64,000 nt of DNA from Acidobacteriota bacterium (GCA_025352795.1 JANXSF010000087.1:1-64000); one strand, 5' to 3'. Counted from the first letter of the stretch, positions 18,161-27,636 are shown. A program made the numbers and translations. Notes: a model not told the origin generated them from the sequence alone.

Positions 18161-18214
18161 GGATTGCATGAGCCTGTTCAAGCAGTACCGCTACCAAAGA
18201 TCGAGCTGAAATAA
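18161..18214 (+). pseudogene. 54-bp direct repeat copy B: C-terminal remnant of a second PQQ dehydrogenase gene
   Basis: Reads GLHEPVQAVPLPKIELK followed by TAA, against GLHEPVQAVRLPKIELK in the intact gene. Differences at codon third positions (GAA/GAG, CCC/CCA, GAA/GAG) show this is a diverged paralogue's end, not a fresh copy. No similarity continues on either side. It is probably all that remains of a tandem PQQ gene displaced by the ADOP segment. Confidence 0.75.
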
Positions 18215-18362
18215 CAATCGGCGACAGGCTGTTTCGCCGGTGATCCCATGTTTTCTTAACAGACTATCGCCGAGTAGAAGATAGCAAAGCAATGCTCGTT
18301 GGATTGTGCAATTAGTGCCGTGCCTAAGTTCCTGTCAGCGTGCAAATCTGGAATCGAAGCTG

Positions 18363-18379
18363 GTATGAATGTGTCATAC
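18363..18379 (+). promoter_or_regulatory. Palindromic operator candidate upstream of the ParD-like gene
   Basis: GTATGA, 5 nt, TCATAC is a perfect inverted repeat just upstream of a CATAAT -10-like hexamer (18387-18392). The position suits autorepression by the ribbon-helix-helix antitoxin encoded downstream. Confidence 0.45.
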
Positions 18380-18412
18380 TCTTGGGCATAATTCTGCGAG
18401 GAGGGCCAAGCC

Positions 18413-18694
18413 ATTCAATCACCGAAAAAGCGAACTATTAGCTTGCCCGTGGATCAATCTAGCTACATCGACACCCTCGTCACCACAGGCACTTATGCTT
18501 CCAGTAGCGAGGTTGTTCGTGCTGGACTGAGGGCACTGCAAGAGCGTGATGCTGCGGTGGAGAAGTGGCTGTGTGAAGAAGTTGTCGAAGTCTGTGATGC
18601 AATGCGATCAGACGCCGGTCGAGCCATTCCAGCAGAACAAATATTTGCTACCATCCGTGCGCGCCATACTGACAATCTGAAAAAGAAGCAGTGA
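18413..18694 (+). CDS. ParD-like antitoxin (ribbon-helix-helix), orphan
   Basis: The protein shows the ParD pattern: a short beta strand (KRTISLPVDQ), then YIDTLVTTGTYASSSEVVRA and GLRALQERDAAVEKWLCEEV. No ATG, GTG or TTG exists in frame upstream of TTG 18443, which would cut off the DNA-binding strand. A strong SD (GAGGAGGG, about 18398-18405) points instead to the ATT codon at 18413, giving 93 residues. ATT is a rare start and usually lowers and autoregulates expression. No ParE toxin follows: the next 240 bp hold only short open frames, so the gene appears orphaned. The start choice is inference. Confidence 0.65.
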   Translation: MQSPKKRTISLPVDQSSYIDTLVTTGTYASSSEVVRAGLRALQERDAAVEKWLCEEVVEVCDAMRSDAGRAIPAEQIFATIRARHTDNLKKKQ

Positions 18695-18870
18695 ACCACC
18701 TAAATGGTGAAAGCGTACCAGGGAGCGGTCATAACTATCGCATCAAAGCTCGTCGGCGATGAACAGCGCTAAGGGCTTACCTTAAACACAGCGGTCGCAC
18801 AGATTTCTAAGATTCCCTTGCATTTCAACGAATCTAACCCTTAAAAACTCCCACACCCAGTTGTTACCAT

Positions 18871-18898
18871 TTGCGCGCAGCATTCGCTAGAATATAAT
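18871..18898 (+). promoter_or_regulatory. Promoter for aceE
   Basis: TTGCGC (18871-18876), 16-bp spacer, TATAAT (18893-18898). A start near 18905 would give a leader of about 35 nt with GGGCGAG before ATG 18941. The rest of 18695-18940 shows no gene. Confidence 0.5.
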
Positions 18899-18940
18899 AA
18901 GCTACAGTACTGCCCACCGGCGTACTGGGCGAGAACATAC

Positions 18941-21607
18941 ATGCTGAAACCCAAGGCAGACCTTCAAGAAGATCTCAACCCCCAAGAAACAAGTGAATGG
19001 CTAGAGGCTCTCGATCAAATTATCGATGAGTCTGGACCGGATCGGGCTCAATACCTGCTCCAAGCCGTTCAAAGACGAGCCGCCTTACATGGCGCTTCTC
19101 CTCAACCACAGATAACCACCCCGTACGTCAACACGCTCCCATTGGAACGCGAAGTTGCCTATCCTGGTGATCGGGAAATTGAGCGTCGCATCAAGGCTGT
19201 TGTGCGCTGGAATGCGCTGGCCATGGTGGTGCGTGCGAACAAATACGATCCCGGTATTGGCGGTCACATTGCCACCTATGCGTCATCAGCATCGTTGATG
19301 GAAGTTGGCTATAACCATTTCTTCCGCGGCAGTATTGGCGGTCAACCTGGCGATTTGATTTATTTCCAGGGCCACGCGTCGCCTGGCATGTATTCACGAG
19401 CTTTTGTTGAAGGTCGCCTTACCACCCAGCATCTGGAAAACTTCCGCCACGAACTACGCGATACTCCCGGATTGTCGTCCTATCCGCATCCCTGGTTGAT
19501 GAAAGATTTCTGGCAGTTCCCAACGGTTTCCATGGGCCTGGGCCCTCTCAATTCCATCTATCAGGCGCGCTTCATGCGCTATTTGGAAAACAGAGGACTG
19601 ATTGCACAAACTGACCGTAAAATTTGGGCCTTTCTCGGTGACGGCGAAACGGATGAAGTGGAATCACTCGGTGCACTCACCCTCCCTTGCCGCGAAAAGC
19701 TGGACAACCTGATTTTTGTAGTGAACTGTAACTTGCAGCGCCTGGATGGACCAGTGCGTGGCAACGGCAAGATCATTCAGGAACTGGAAGGTGTTTTCAG
19801 AGGCGCAGGCTGGAATGTAATTAAATTGATTTGGGGCGGTCAGTGGGATTCCCTACTGGCGCGCGATACCAGCGGACTGCTAATGAAGCGCATGGCCGAA
19901 TGCGTCGATGGGGAATATCAAGCCTATAAAGCCAAAGACGGTGCTTATGTCCGTCGGGAATTTTTCGGCAAATATCCCGAACTGTTGGAACTGGTAAAAG
20001 ACCTGTCCGATACAGATTTAGAACAACTGCGTCGCGGTGGTCATGATCCGGTAAAGATTTACAACGCCTATAAATCAGCCTACGAGCATCGTGGTGGGCC
20101 TACCGTTATTTTGGCCAAGACTGTCAAAGGGTATGGCATGGGCGCAGCCGGTGAGGCACGCAACGCCACTCACCAACAAAAAAAGATGGATGAAGATCAG
20201 TTGATCTCTTTCCGCAATCGTTTCAAGGTACCGATTTCTGACGATCAGGCAACGCATTGCGCATTCATCAAACCAGAAGGTCAGGATCTGAAGTATCTGG
20301 AAGACAGACGCGCAGCGCTAGGCGGTCCTGTTCCCTCGCGGCATCCATTGCCCATTACTGTGAAGTCGCCTCCATTGGAAAAGTTCGCCGATGCACTTGG
20401 CGGATCGCAAGGGCGCGCCGTGTCTACCACCATGGCGTTTGTCAGAATTCTGACGAGCTTGCTGAAAGATCCGGAACTGGGCAAGTTGGTGATCCCCATT
20501 GTTCCTGATGAGGCGCGGACGTTTGGTATGGAATCGTTGTTCCGGCAGATCGGGATTTACGCCAGCCAGGGGCAGTTGTACAACCCTGTGGACGCCGAAC
20601 AATTCCTGTTCTATCACGAATCCAAATCGGGCCAAATTTTAGAAGAAGGCATTACCGAAGCCGGTTCCATGGGCAGTTTCACCGCAGCCGGGACCAGCTA
20701 TGCCAATTATGGAATCCCGCTGATTCCCTTCTATATTTACTATTCCATGTTCGGCTTCCAGCGCGTCGGCGATATGGCCTGGGCGTTTGCCGATTCTCGT
20801 GGCAAGGGCTTTCTATTGGGTGCCACTGCTGGCCGCACTACACTGGCTGGCGAGGGCTTGCAGCACCAGGACGGCCACAGCCATGTGTTGGCTTCCACCG
20901 TGCCCACCTGCGCCGCGTATGATCCTACATTCGCCTATGAAATTGCCGTCATTATTCAGGACGGAATTAAACGCATGTATGAACAGAACGAAGACCTGTT
21001 CTACTATCTGACAGTTTCCAATGACGATTACGTGCAGCCGGCAATGCCTGCTGGGGTGGAACAGGGTATTGTAAAGGGAATTTATCGTTACAAGGCAGCC
21101 GAATCTGGCGATCCAAAAGCTTTACTGTTCGGCAGTGGTGCAATCTTCAATGAAGCCCTAAAAGCGTCTGAGATTCTGCAAAGCAAGTACGGCGTAGCTA
21201 CCGACGTTTATAGCGTAACCAGCTACAACGAATTGCGGCGGGATGCGCTTGCCACGGAACGTTGGAATCGCTTGCATCCAGATCAGCCGGTACGAAAGGC
21301 TTATATAGAGCAGGTTCTTTCCAGTTCTAATCTGCCCATTATTGCCGCAACCGATTACATGAAAATCGTGCCTGATCAATTGGCACCCTGGTTGACCGGA
21401 CGTTTGGTCTCGCTGGGTACAGACGGATTCGGACGGAGTGACAATCGCGAACATTTGCGTCGTCATTTTGAAGTGGATGCGGCGAGCATTGTGGCAGCAA
21501 CCCTTTCGCGATTAGCTCGTGATGGTAAGTTTGACGCAGGTCAGGCACGGGCAGCGATGGCTGAATTGGGTATCCAAACAGAAAGTGGCGATCCGGCTCG
21601 GGCCTAA
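18941..21607 (+). CDS. aceE: Pyruvate dehydrogenase E1 component, homodimeric type
   Basis: 888 residues, full length for the single-chain E1. It decarboxylates pyruvate with thiamine diphosphate and acetylates the lipoyl group of E2. Visible landmarks: NKYDPGIGGHIATYASSASL and GHASPGMYSRAFVEGRL near the N-terminus, the ThDP motif GDGETDE at about 233-239 ending in VVNCNLQRLDGPVRGNG, and RTTLAGEGLQHQDGHSHVLA in the pyrimidine-binding half. E2, lipoamide dehydrogenase and lipB lie 16-22 kb away (37982-41328) rather than beside it. The ornithine cyclodeaminase-like gene begins 5 nt after its stop. Confidence 0.97.
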   Translation: MLKPKADLQEDLNPQETSEWLEALDQIIDESGPDRAQYLLQAVQRRAALHGASPQPQITTPYVNTLPLEREVAYPGDREIERRIKAVVRWNALAMVVRANKYDPGIGGHIATYASSASLMEVGYNHFFRGSIGGQPGDLIYFQGHASPGMYSRAFVEGRLTTQHLENFRHELRDTPGLSSYPHPWLMKDFWQFPTVSMGLGPLNSIYQARFMRYLENRGLIAQTDRKIWAFLGDGETDEVESLGALTLPCREKLDNLIFVVNCNLQRLDGPVRGNGKIIQELEGVFRGAGWNVIKLIWGGQWDSLLARDTSGLLMKRMAECVDGEYQAYKAKDGAYVRREFFGKYPELLELVKDLSDTDLEQLRRGGHDPVKIYNAYKSAYEHRGGPTVILAKTVKGYGMGAAGEARNATHQQKKMDEDQLISFRNRFKVPISDDQATHCAFIKPEGQDLKYLEDRRAALGGPVPSRHPLPITVKSPPLEKFADALGGSQGRAVSTTMAFVRILTSLLKDPELGKLVIPIVPDEARTFGMESLFRQIGIYASQGQLYNPVDAEQFLFYHESKSGQILEEGITEAGSMGSFTAAGTSYANYGIPLIPFYIYYSMFGFQRVGDMAWAFADSRGKGFLLGATAGRTTLAGEGLQHQDGHSHVLASTVPTCAAYDPTFAYEIAVIIQDGIKRMYEQNEDLFYYLTVSNDDYVQPAMPAGVEQGIVKGIYRYKAAESGDPKALLFGSGAIFNEALKASEILQSKYGVATDVYSVTSYNELRRDALATERWNRLHPDQPVRKAYIEQVLSSSNLPIIAATDYMKIVPDQLAPWLTGRLVSLGTDGFGRSDNREHLRRHFEVDAASIVAATLSRLARDGKFDAGQARAAMAELGIQTESGDPARA

Positions 21608-21612
21608 ATATA

Positions 21613-22569
21613 ATGTTGTTCTTTGACGAAGCAGCGGTCCGCCGTCTTTTGCCGATGGGCAAGGCGGTGGAACTGCTTCGTTCCATGTTCGACGATTTGG
21701 CCGCAGGCAAAGCCCAAAATCAACCCCGACGACGATTAAACACCCCTTTCAACACAACTCTGCACTCCATGGCTGGCACTTGGGGCTCTTATCTAGGGAC
21801 CAAGGTCTATTCCACTAATCCTAAACATGGGGCTTGGTTTCTGTTTTGGCTTCTCGATGCGGAAACTGGCAAACCACTGGCACTGTTTGAAGCCAACACG
21901 CTCGGGCAACTGCGCACAGGGGCGGCTTCTGGCGTGGCGACGGCGCTGCTATCCAGAAAGGATTCGGCGGTAGTCGGCATCATCGGAAGTGGGTTCCAGG
22001 CCAGGGCACAACTGGAGGCCATGTTGGCCGTTCGGGACGTCAAAAGTGTGCGAATTTGGAGCCGAAATCGCGACAAATGTGACATTTTTGCTGCAGAATG
22101 CGCACATTGGGCGTCAATTTGCATCACAAAATCGCCTTCTGAGGCGCTTTTTGGAGCCGATATTGTCGTTACAGCCACTAGTTCTAAGGATCCGGTATTC
22201 GATGCGGCAGACATTGCTGAAGGCACCCACATCAACGTGATGGGATCAAATCACCCGGCTCGGCGCGAGGTGTCCGCAGAAACTTTGCTTCGATGCTCGC
22301 GCATTGTGGCTGATTCTGTGGAAGCTTGTCGAATTGAAGCTGGCGACTTGCTGCTTGGTCTGGATGAACAAGGCTGGGCGCGGGTAGAAGACTTGGCGGG
22401 TGCCCATGCTAGAAAAAATGCCCATGAAATCACGTTGTTCAAGAGTGTGGGACTAGGTCTTGAAGACGTGGCAGTTGCCGGTTATATCTATGAGCAGGCG
22501 AAAGCTTTAGAGGAATCTGAAACTTTACCAATGTTCCAGGATATAATCAGGAGTTCCGTCCGGTTGTAA
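21613..22569 (+). CDS. Ornithine cyclodeaminase/mu-crystallin family protein
   Basis: 318 residues. The N-terminus LFFDEAAVRRLLPMGKAVEL and the Rossmann segment AVVGIIGSGFQARAQLEAML with VRIWSRN identify the family, which includes ornithine cyclodeaminase, alanine dehydrogenase, ketimine reductase and lysine cyclodeaminase. GTHINVMGSNHPARREV and ADSVEACRIEAGDLLLG are the usual late motifs. NAD(P)-dependent; the exact substrate cannot be chosen from sequence. It starts 5 nt downstream of aceE without an SD, so it may be translated by coupling. Confidence 0.88.
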   Translation: MLFFDEAAVRRLLPMGKAVELLRSMFDDLAAGKAQNQPRRRLNTPFNTTLHSMAGTWGSYLGTKVYSTNPKHGAWFLFWLLDAETGKPLALFEANTLGQLRTGAASGVATALLSRKDSAVVGIIGSGFQARAQLEAMLAVRDVKSVRIWSRNRDKCDIFAAECAHWASICITKSPSEALFGADIVVTATSSKDPVFDAADIAEGTHINVMGSNHPARREVSAETLLRCSRIVADSVEACRIEAGDLLLGLDEQGWARVEDLAGAHARKNAHEITLFKSVGLGLEDVAVAGYIYEQAKALEESETLPMFQDIIRSSVRL

Positions 22570-22629
22570 ACGTCTCCCCCCAGAAGCGAAGAGTAATTTT
22601 AAAGCGCCTTATTGGAGGATACCGGATTC

Positions 22630-23298
22630 ATGCCCAATCGGATGGTCCCCGCGTTGGGGCTACTTGCCCTGGTCGCGCTATGTTTTTTCTGCGTGAGCCA
22701 TCATGCTCAGGCTATTCCCATTGATCTTAAGAACCGGTCCATCCGTGCCATGCAATCGGCCCCCTTCCCTACAACTGGTATAGAGTTTGATGGACGGATT
22801 GCTACCTTGAAAGGATATTCGGATTCCCCTGAAGTGAGCGCCAAAGCGATTCAAACCGTGCGCGACGTGCACGGAGTATTCGACGTCAAAACCATCATTA
22901 TTCCCGGATCAAAAGACAGTGTGGAAGCAACCCAGTTGGAAACAAAGTTGCAAGACGTGATTGCCGGAAAAGTAGTGGAGTTTACTACCGGAAGCGCGGA
23001 GCTTACGGCCAAGGGAAAGGTCGTTTTGGACCAAATGGTAGCCCTGTTGAAAGAATATCCTCAAAAGCCGGTTGAAGTTTCCGGACACACCGATGCGGAG
23101 GGCGATCACCGCATGAACATTACATTGAGTAAGGAACGCGCCGAATCAGTACGCGCCTACTTGATTACCCAAGGCATTGATGCCCGAAGGTTATTTGCAG
23201 CCGGCCACGGACCAGACAATCCAGTGGCTGATAACAACACGGAAGACGGACGGCAGAAAAACCGTCGCATTGAGTTCCACGTGAAGGAGACTCGTTAG
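22630..23298 (+). CDS. OmpA-family protein with BON-like domain
   Basis: Start set at ATG 22630 (222 residues), preceded by GGAGG; the 22612 TTG overlaps this SD. Hydrophobic leader (VPALGLLALVALCFFCVSHH), a BON-like segment (GRIATLKGYSDSPEVSAKAI), then an OmpA C-terminal peptidoglycan-binding domain from about residue 115: VEFTTGSAELTAKGKVVLDQ, VEVSGHTDAEGDHRMNITLS, KERAESVRAYLITQGIDARR and NRRIEF. It should tether the outer envelope to the cell wall. The coiled-coil gene follows 2 nt later, forming an operon. Confidence 0.9.
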   Translation: MPNRMVPALGLLALVALCFFCVSHHAQAIPIDLKNRSIRAMQSAPFPTTGIEFDGRIATLKGYSDSPEVSAKAIQTVRDVHGVFDVKTIIIPGSKDSVEATQLETKLQDVIAGKVVEFTTGSAELTAKGKVVLDQMVALLKEYPQKPVEVSGHTDAEGDHRMNITLSKERAESVRAYLITQGIDARRLFAAGHGPDNPVADNNTEDGRQKNRRIEFHVKETR

Positions 23299-23300
23299 TC

Positions 23301-24272
23301 ATGGGGTATGGATACCTGATAACAGAAATAATTGTCTGCTTGTTGGCTGCAGCAGCCCTGGGCGGAGGAATTATTTGGTGGTTGATGCGGCAAAAGCAAA
23401 CAGATTGGGAGACGCAATTGCAATCGTTGCGACAACAGTTAGATGTCTCCAGCGGACAACTTGCTGCGACCACAAAGAATCTAACAGCGGAATCTAAAAA
23501 AGTATCCGAGCTAACGGCAGGTGTGGCCGCCGCTGCTACCAAGCGTTCCGAGTTGGAAACTGCGGTTGCCGGAAAAGAGAAACTTTTGCAGGATTGGGCC
23601 GTGAAGTACGCCAGTCTGGAAGCAGATTTGAAAGTGCGTAGTGCGAGTCTAACGTCCGCCCGCACCGATACCGAAGCGTTGCGTCAGCGCTTGACGGCGT
23701 TGGAGGTCGGCACTCGGGGCAAGGATGAAGCATTGCAATCCCGTGGCAATGAGATGGAGAATTTGCGAGTCCAACTTGCTGTTCGATTAGCAAATGTGAA
23801 GGGTTTGGAAGTCCGTTTAGGAGAGCTGTCCACCTACCCGGAGAAGTTAAAAGATCAGGAAGCGAAGGTCGTTCTGGTTACCAGGCAACTGGATGCGGCA
23901 GTTACAAAATCGACGGCTGAACTGGCTGCTGCGAATATGCGTTTGAAGAGTTTGGAAGAACAGCTTAGAGAAGCAGACAAGGAACGCGATAGCTTCAGTG
24001 CGAAATCAAGTGAACGGGCGGGTGAAATTGCCCGGTTACGCGGACAGTTGGCCGACACGGAAAAACGCATGGCTTCTTTGACTATTGCCCAGCCAGCAAC
24101 TGCAAATGATTCTCTGCTGGCGAGCTTGAAAACTCAAATCAGCGGGTTACAGAATCGGCTGGTAGATGATGAATGCCGTTACCAGGCAATTCTCAAAGCG
24201 CGTGAAGAATTGATTGCTGAAATGCAGGGGAAGAGTACTACTGAAGAGCATGCTCGGGGGCAGTCGGCTTAG
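23301..24272 (+). CDS. Membrane-anchored coiled-coil protein
   Basis: 323 residues. One N-terminal membrane segment (ITEIIVCLLAAAALGGGIIW), then an almost continuous heptad-rich helix to the C-terminus (TDWETQLQSLRQQLDVSSGQ and similar Leu/Ala/Glu/Lys patterns). No catalytic domain. Directly downstream of the OmpA-like gene, so a structural envelope role such as a spacer or scaffold is plausible. Its stop overlaps the end of the reverse-strand TonB receptor gene by 4 bp. Confidence 0.75.
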   Translation: MGYGYLITEIIVCLLAAAALGGGIIWWLMRQKQTDWETQLQSLRQQLDVSSGQLAATTKNLTAESKKVSELTAGVAAAATKRSELETAVAGKEKLLQDWAVKYASLEADLKVRSASLTSARTDTEALRQRLTALEVGTRGKDEALQSRGNEMENLRVQLAVRLANVKGLEVRLGELSTYPEKLKDQEAKVVLVTRQLDAAVTKSTAELAAANMRLKSLEEQLREADKERDSFSAKSSERAGEIARLRGQLADTEKRMASLTIAQPATANDSLLASLKTQISGLQNRLVDDECRYQAILKAREELIAEMQGKSTTEEHARGQSA

Positions 24273-27016
24273 AATTCCCACTGAACGAGAGTCTGAAATT
24301 GCCGACGATTCGAGGATTCCACTGGACCCTTGAAACTATCCGTCAAGTAAGGACTACTGATCACCACGTTTGCACGATTGAGCAGGTTGTACACCTCAAT
24401 GCCGAACTGCAGTTTGGCGCGTTCATGGTGGGTCATAAAAGTCTTCATCAATCGGATATCCACTGAGGCTGTGCCCGGTCCGAAGAATGCATTGCGACCC
24501 GTTCCAACAGGGCGAGCGTTGATGGGGTAAGCACCCGTGCGATAGACATCGGTGGTGAGCAGCCCGTTGATGGGCCTTCCGCTCAAGAAGGAAGCGATGG
24601 GGGCAATGGTGAACCGCTCCAAGGTTTCTCTGGCCCAAACTGGCAGGAAGTTAAGAGCATCATCGGGGATTTCAAAAACGGCGCTGGCGGCAAACCGTTG
24701 GTGCTGGTGAAGCCTGGAATGAGCCCAATCGGCGCGAATGTTTAGGGGATTCAAAGGTTGTTCGTCAAAATCGGAACCATCATCCAGAACACGGCCAAGA
24801 TCGTAGGTAAATAAGTACGCCACTTCTTTGCTCATGCGACGATTGATGGAAATCGACATCCCTCGATACGCCGAGTTCGCTGTCTGTTCCAACAGGAACG
24901 AAGGTGGCAGGGTGCCTGTTGCATTTCGAATGCGAGGGAGGTGTGTTCCTTTCACAAGGTTCGATTCAAAAGTCAACTTAGTGTCTTTGTCAACGGCATA
25001 CTCCACGCCTATGCCTGCTTTGCGGGCGTAGGGGCTGGGGAAGTATTGAGACACCGAATAGATGGAGTGAGCCAAGCCCGGCAGAGGTTCAGCGGCAGTG
25101 CCTCCACGCAGTAGCCGGAACGCTTGCACGGCTGCCCAACCGACGGCATATTGTTCGAAACCTTGGGTGCCGTTTTTCCATGCGGCGTCGTTTAAGTAAG
25201 CCAGTGGATAGCGATCAAAAAACAGTCCTGAACCTAGCCGAACAACTAGCTTCTTCATTGGATTCCAGGCTAAGCCAAGTCTGGGAGCAACATTGGTTGA
25301 GGAAGCTGGAAAGCCCGTGGGCATGGCTTGTTTATCCAGCCTAGCACCAGCTTCCAGAGTCAGACCCTTGCGGATTTGCCAGCGTTCCTGAAAGTAGAAT
25401 CCAACGGGGATGGTGCGCATTTGGACAGAAGGATTTCCGAACGTTTGTATGTAGACATCGGGGCTGGCGGCAAGAAAGGAATCGAGCGTTGGAAAGACGT
25501 AAATTCCTGCTGATCGGTTTGCCAGACGTGCATCCAAGGTGATGGGTTGGATGGTTGCTCCGGCACTCAAGCGATGATGGCCAAGTACAAAATTGAAATT
25601 CTCAGCAACCTCAAAATGTTTTTCAGTGCGATCAGAATTAAGGCGCGGGGATTGCCCAATGCTCACAATGCCTGGGATTTCATACAGCGGGCCATAGCTA
25701 TTCGGGCGCACTTGCTGAGATCGTTCCGAGATTTGCACGCGCAGATCATTGACCACGGTGGGCGTAATTACCCGCAGCCAACTGGCGACAAACGAATGGT
25801 CCGACGTGATGCTGCTGCCGCCAGCGGAGCGATCAGAAAAATTGGAGGACCCCTGAACGTCTCCCAACACGCGGCCGCGAGAATAGGCATAACGGGCTGA
25901 GAAAGAATTGTGTTCATCCGCGAGATGATTCACTTTGAGGGAATATTCTATTCCGCGAGTGGCAGTGCGAAATAAACCGCGGGATGGTTCTTTTACAATT
26001 CCATTGACAAAGGAACTGGATTGCAAAGCTTGACGAATTCTGGAAAGTGAACTGGCTGGAGTCTCTGACCACTCTTCTTCAAAGTCGCGTTCCGTTTCGA
26101 ATGCTGTGGAGAAAAACGTCCGATTCTTTTTGATGGGTCCCATCAGTGATGCACCAGGCTGATAGCGGCTAAGACGTGGATGAAGACCGACATCCACCTC
26201 CGGTTTTCGAGCTCCCAGTGCGCCGTTTTGATAGAAAAAAGTGGCATCGCCGTGCCAAATATTTGTTCCTGGCCGGGTCACCATGTTCACAATGCCACCG
26301 GCTGCGCCGCCCAGTTCTGCACCTACAGACACACCGCCCACCACAAATTCTTCCACCATCTCCAAACCAATGGCCACGCGATTTCCACCAGTTGTTTCAT
26401 CCCGATTATCTACACCGTCAATGCTGATGCTGTTATTGCGACCACGCATGCCGGTGAAGCTAAATCCGCTATCGGCCAAGGGATTGCGAATTCCGGCCAT
26501 GCTCTTTTGCGAACCAGCTTGCGGGGAATTGGAAACTCCTGGTGCCAGCGCAACAAAGCTGATGTAGTTACGACTTTTGGAAGGAGCTTCTTCTATACGG
26601 TCGCTACCAAGGGCGGCGGTGGCGGAGGTTGCAGTGATGTCCAGCGTTCCAGTGCTTTCTGTAACTTCTATGCGACCAGCAACACTAGAAAGAGACAGGG
26701 TAAGCTTTTGTTCCACCAACTGGCCAATAGAAATAGTTAAGGAAGTAGCATCCACGGTGGTGAACCCTTCTTTTTCGATGTGAAGAGTATATTCGCCGGG
26801 GCTCAATTGAGAAAACGTGAAGACACCCTGTGATTCCGTTTTACCGGATCGAGTGCTTCCCGACGACTTATGCCGCAGCAATAAGGCGGCATCGGAGATG
26901 GAAGCTCCGGATGGATCGCTAAGTTGAACACGGATGGTTCCGCTGGAGGTGGCGCTTTGTGCGGAAAGCAGACATTGGCAGAGCGCAGTGAAGACCAGGA
27001 AAATACGACTAATCAC
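24269..27016 (-). CDS. TonB-dependent receptor with carboxypeptidase-regulatory N-terminal domain
   Basis: 915 residues from GTG 27016. Signal peptide (FLVFTALCQCLLSAQSA), then a CarboxypepD_reg-like domain (IRVQLSDPSGASISDAALLL; SQLSPGEYTLHIEKEGFTTV), a plug (MAGIRNPLADSGFSFTGMRG, SISIDGVDNRDETTGG, GGAAGGIVNMVTRPGTN) and a long beta-barrel ending FQTLVQWEF with a terminal Phe. It would import a large solute across the outer membrane using TonB. It is the last gene of a four-gene operon after a secreted metallopeptidase and two thioredoxin-fold proteins; its GTG shares one base with the preceding TAG (TAGTG), implying translational coupling. Confidence 0.92.
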   Translation of the reverse strand: MISRIFLVFTALCQCLLSAQSATSSGTIRVQLSDPSGASISDAALLLRHKSSGSTRSGKTESQGVFTFSQLSPGEYTLHIEKEGFTTVDATSLTISIGQLVEQKLTLSLSSVAGRIEVTESTGTLDITATSATAALGSDRIEEAPSKSRNYISFVALAPGVSNSPQAGSQKSMAGIRNPLADSGFSFTGMRGRNNSISIDGVDNRDETTGGNRVAIGLEMVEEFVVGGVSVGAELGGAAGGIVNMVTRPGTNIWHGDATFFYQNGALGARKPEVDVGLHPRLSRYQPGASLMGPIKKNRTFFSTAFETERDFEEEWSETPASSLSRIRQALQSSSFVNGIVKEPSRGLFRTATRGIEYSLKVNHLADEHNSFSARYAYSRGRVLGDVQGSSNFSDRSAGGSSITSDHSFVASWLRVITPTVVNDLRVQISERSQQVRPNSYGPLYEIPGIVSIGQSPRLNSDRTEKHFEVAENFNFVLGHHRLSAGATIQPITLDARLANRSAGIYVFPTLDSFLAASPDVYIQTFGNPSVQMRTIPVGFYFQERWQIRKGLTLEAGARLDKQAMPTGFPASSTNVAPRLGLAWNPMKKLVVRLGSGLFFDRYPLAYLNDAAWKNGTQGFEQYAVGWAAVQAFRLLRGGTAAEPLPGLAHSIYSVSQYFPSPYARKAGIGVEYAVDKDTKLTFESNLVKGTHLPRIRNATGTLPPSFLLEQTANSAYRGMSISINRRMSKEVAYLFTYDLGRVLDDGSDFDEQPLNPLNIRADWAHSRLHQHQRFAASAVFEIPDDALNFLPVWARETLERFTIAPIASFLSGRPINGLLTTDVYRTGAYPINARPVGTGRNAFFGPGTASVDIRLMKTFMTHHERAKLQFGIEVYNLLNRANVVISSPYLTDSFKGPVESSNRRQFQTLVQWEF

Positions 27017-27600
27017 TAGCCCTTCTTTTTTGGAGCTGGAACTGGTGTTGCGACGGCGGCGGCTTTCTTTGCGACTGGTAGTAACAGCGCTTTGATTTGT
27101 GTGCGCATGTTGGCTTCCTGCTTCACATCGTCAACAAAGAATGGATCATTGCCAGCGAATTGCGCCCGAATCATGCCTTCCCGATCAATGAATGCCAATT
27201 GCGGCATCATCATTGTTTCCATCTCAGAATGTTGCAGAAAGACCAGTGCGCTATCGCGGAGTTGCCAGCCCACAGGAAAAGAAATGCCTAAGTTTTTTAT
27301 GAAATCAGTGACGTACATGTGGGCCATATCATTGATGGCAACAGCCACGGGTGTGAACCCTTGCGAACCAAACTCGTGGTGCATTTTGGTGAGGATCTTG
27401 CAACTTTGCTGGCAATGAGAACAGGTGGTGAGAATGAATTCCAGAGCAACCACCTTGCCCTTATATTTGCTCAATAGCGTTTCCATTCCGCTGGGAGACT
27501 TGATCACCAATTCCGCTGCCTTCCGGGGAAGTTGCGCTGCACTGGACTGATTGGCAACAAGACAGGTGGCAGCAAGGACACTCAGCAAAAATCTGTTCAT
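27016..27600 (-). CDS. Periplasmic thioredoxin-fold (TlpA/peroxiredoxin-like) protein, CSHC
   Basis: Start at ATG 27600 (194 residues), where the signal peptide MNRFLLSVLAATCLVA begins. Thioredoxin fold with GKVVALEFILTTC and the active-site pair C60-SH-C63; the cis-Pro region MPQLAFIDREGMIRAQFAG follows. The C-terminus is a Lys/Ala/Pro tail (VAKKAAAVATPVPAPKKKG), odd for this family. It is a paralogue of the upstream gene at 27637 and probably handles disulfides or peroxide in the periplasm. Operon with peptidase and receptor. Confidence 0.85.
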   Translation of the reverse strand: MNRFLLSVLAATCLVANQSSAAQLPRKAAELVIKSPSGMETLLSKYKGKVVALEFILTTCSHCQQSCKILTKMHHEFGSQGFTPVAVAINDMAHMYVTDFIKNLGISFPVGWQLRDSALVFLQHSEMETMMMPQLAFIDREGMIRAQFAGNDPFFVDDVKQEANMRTQIKALLLPVAKKAAAVATPVPAPKKKG

Positions 27601-27636
27601 GGTCTTCCTATGGTAATCCAAAATAAGCACCATTGA

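Noticed and set aside
18696-18780. Possible ParE toxin start (YRIKARRR) after the ParD-like gene
   Set aside because: Only 8-20 codons long in any frame; no toxin fold can be supported.
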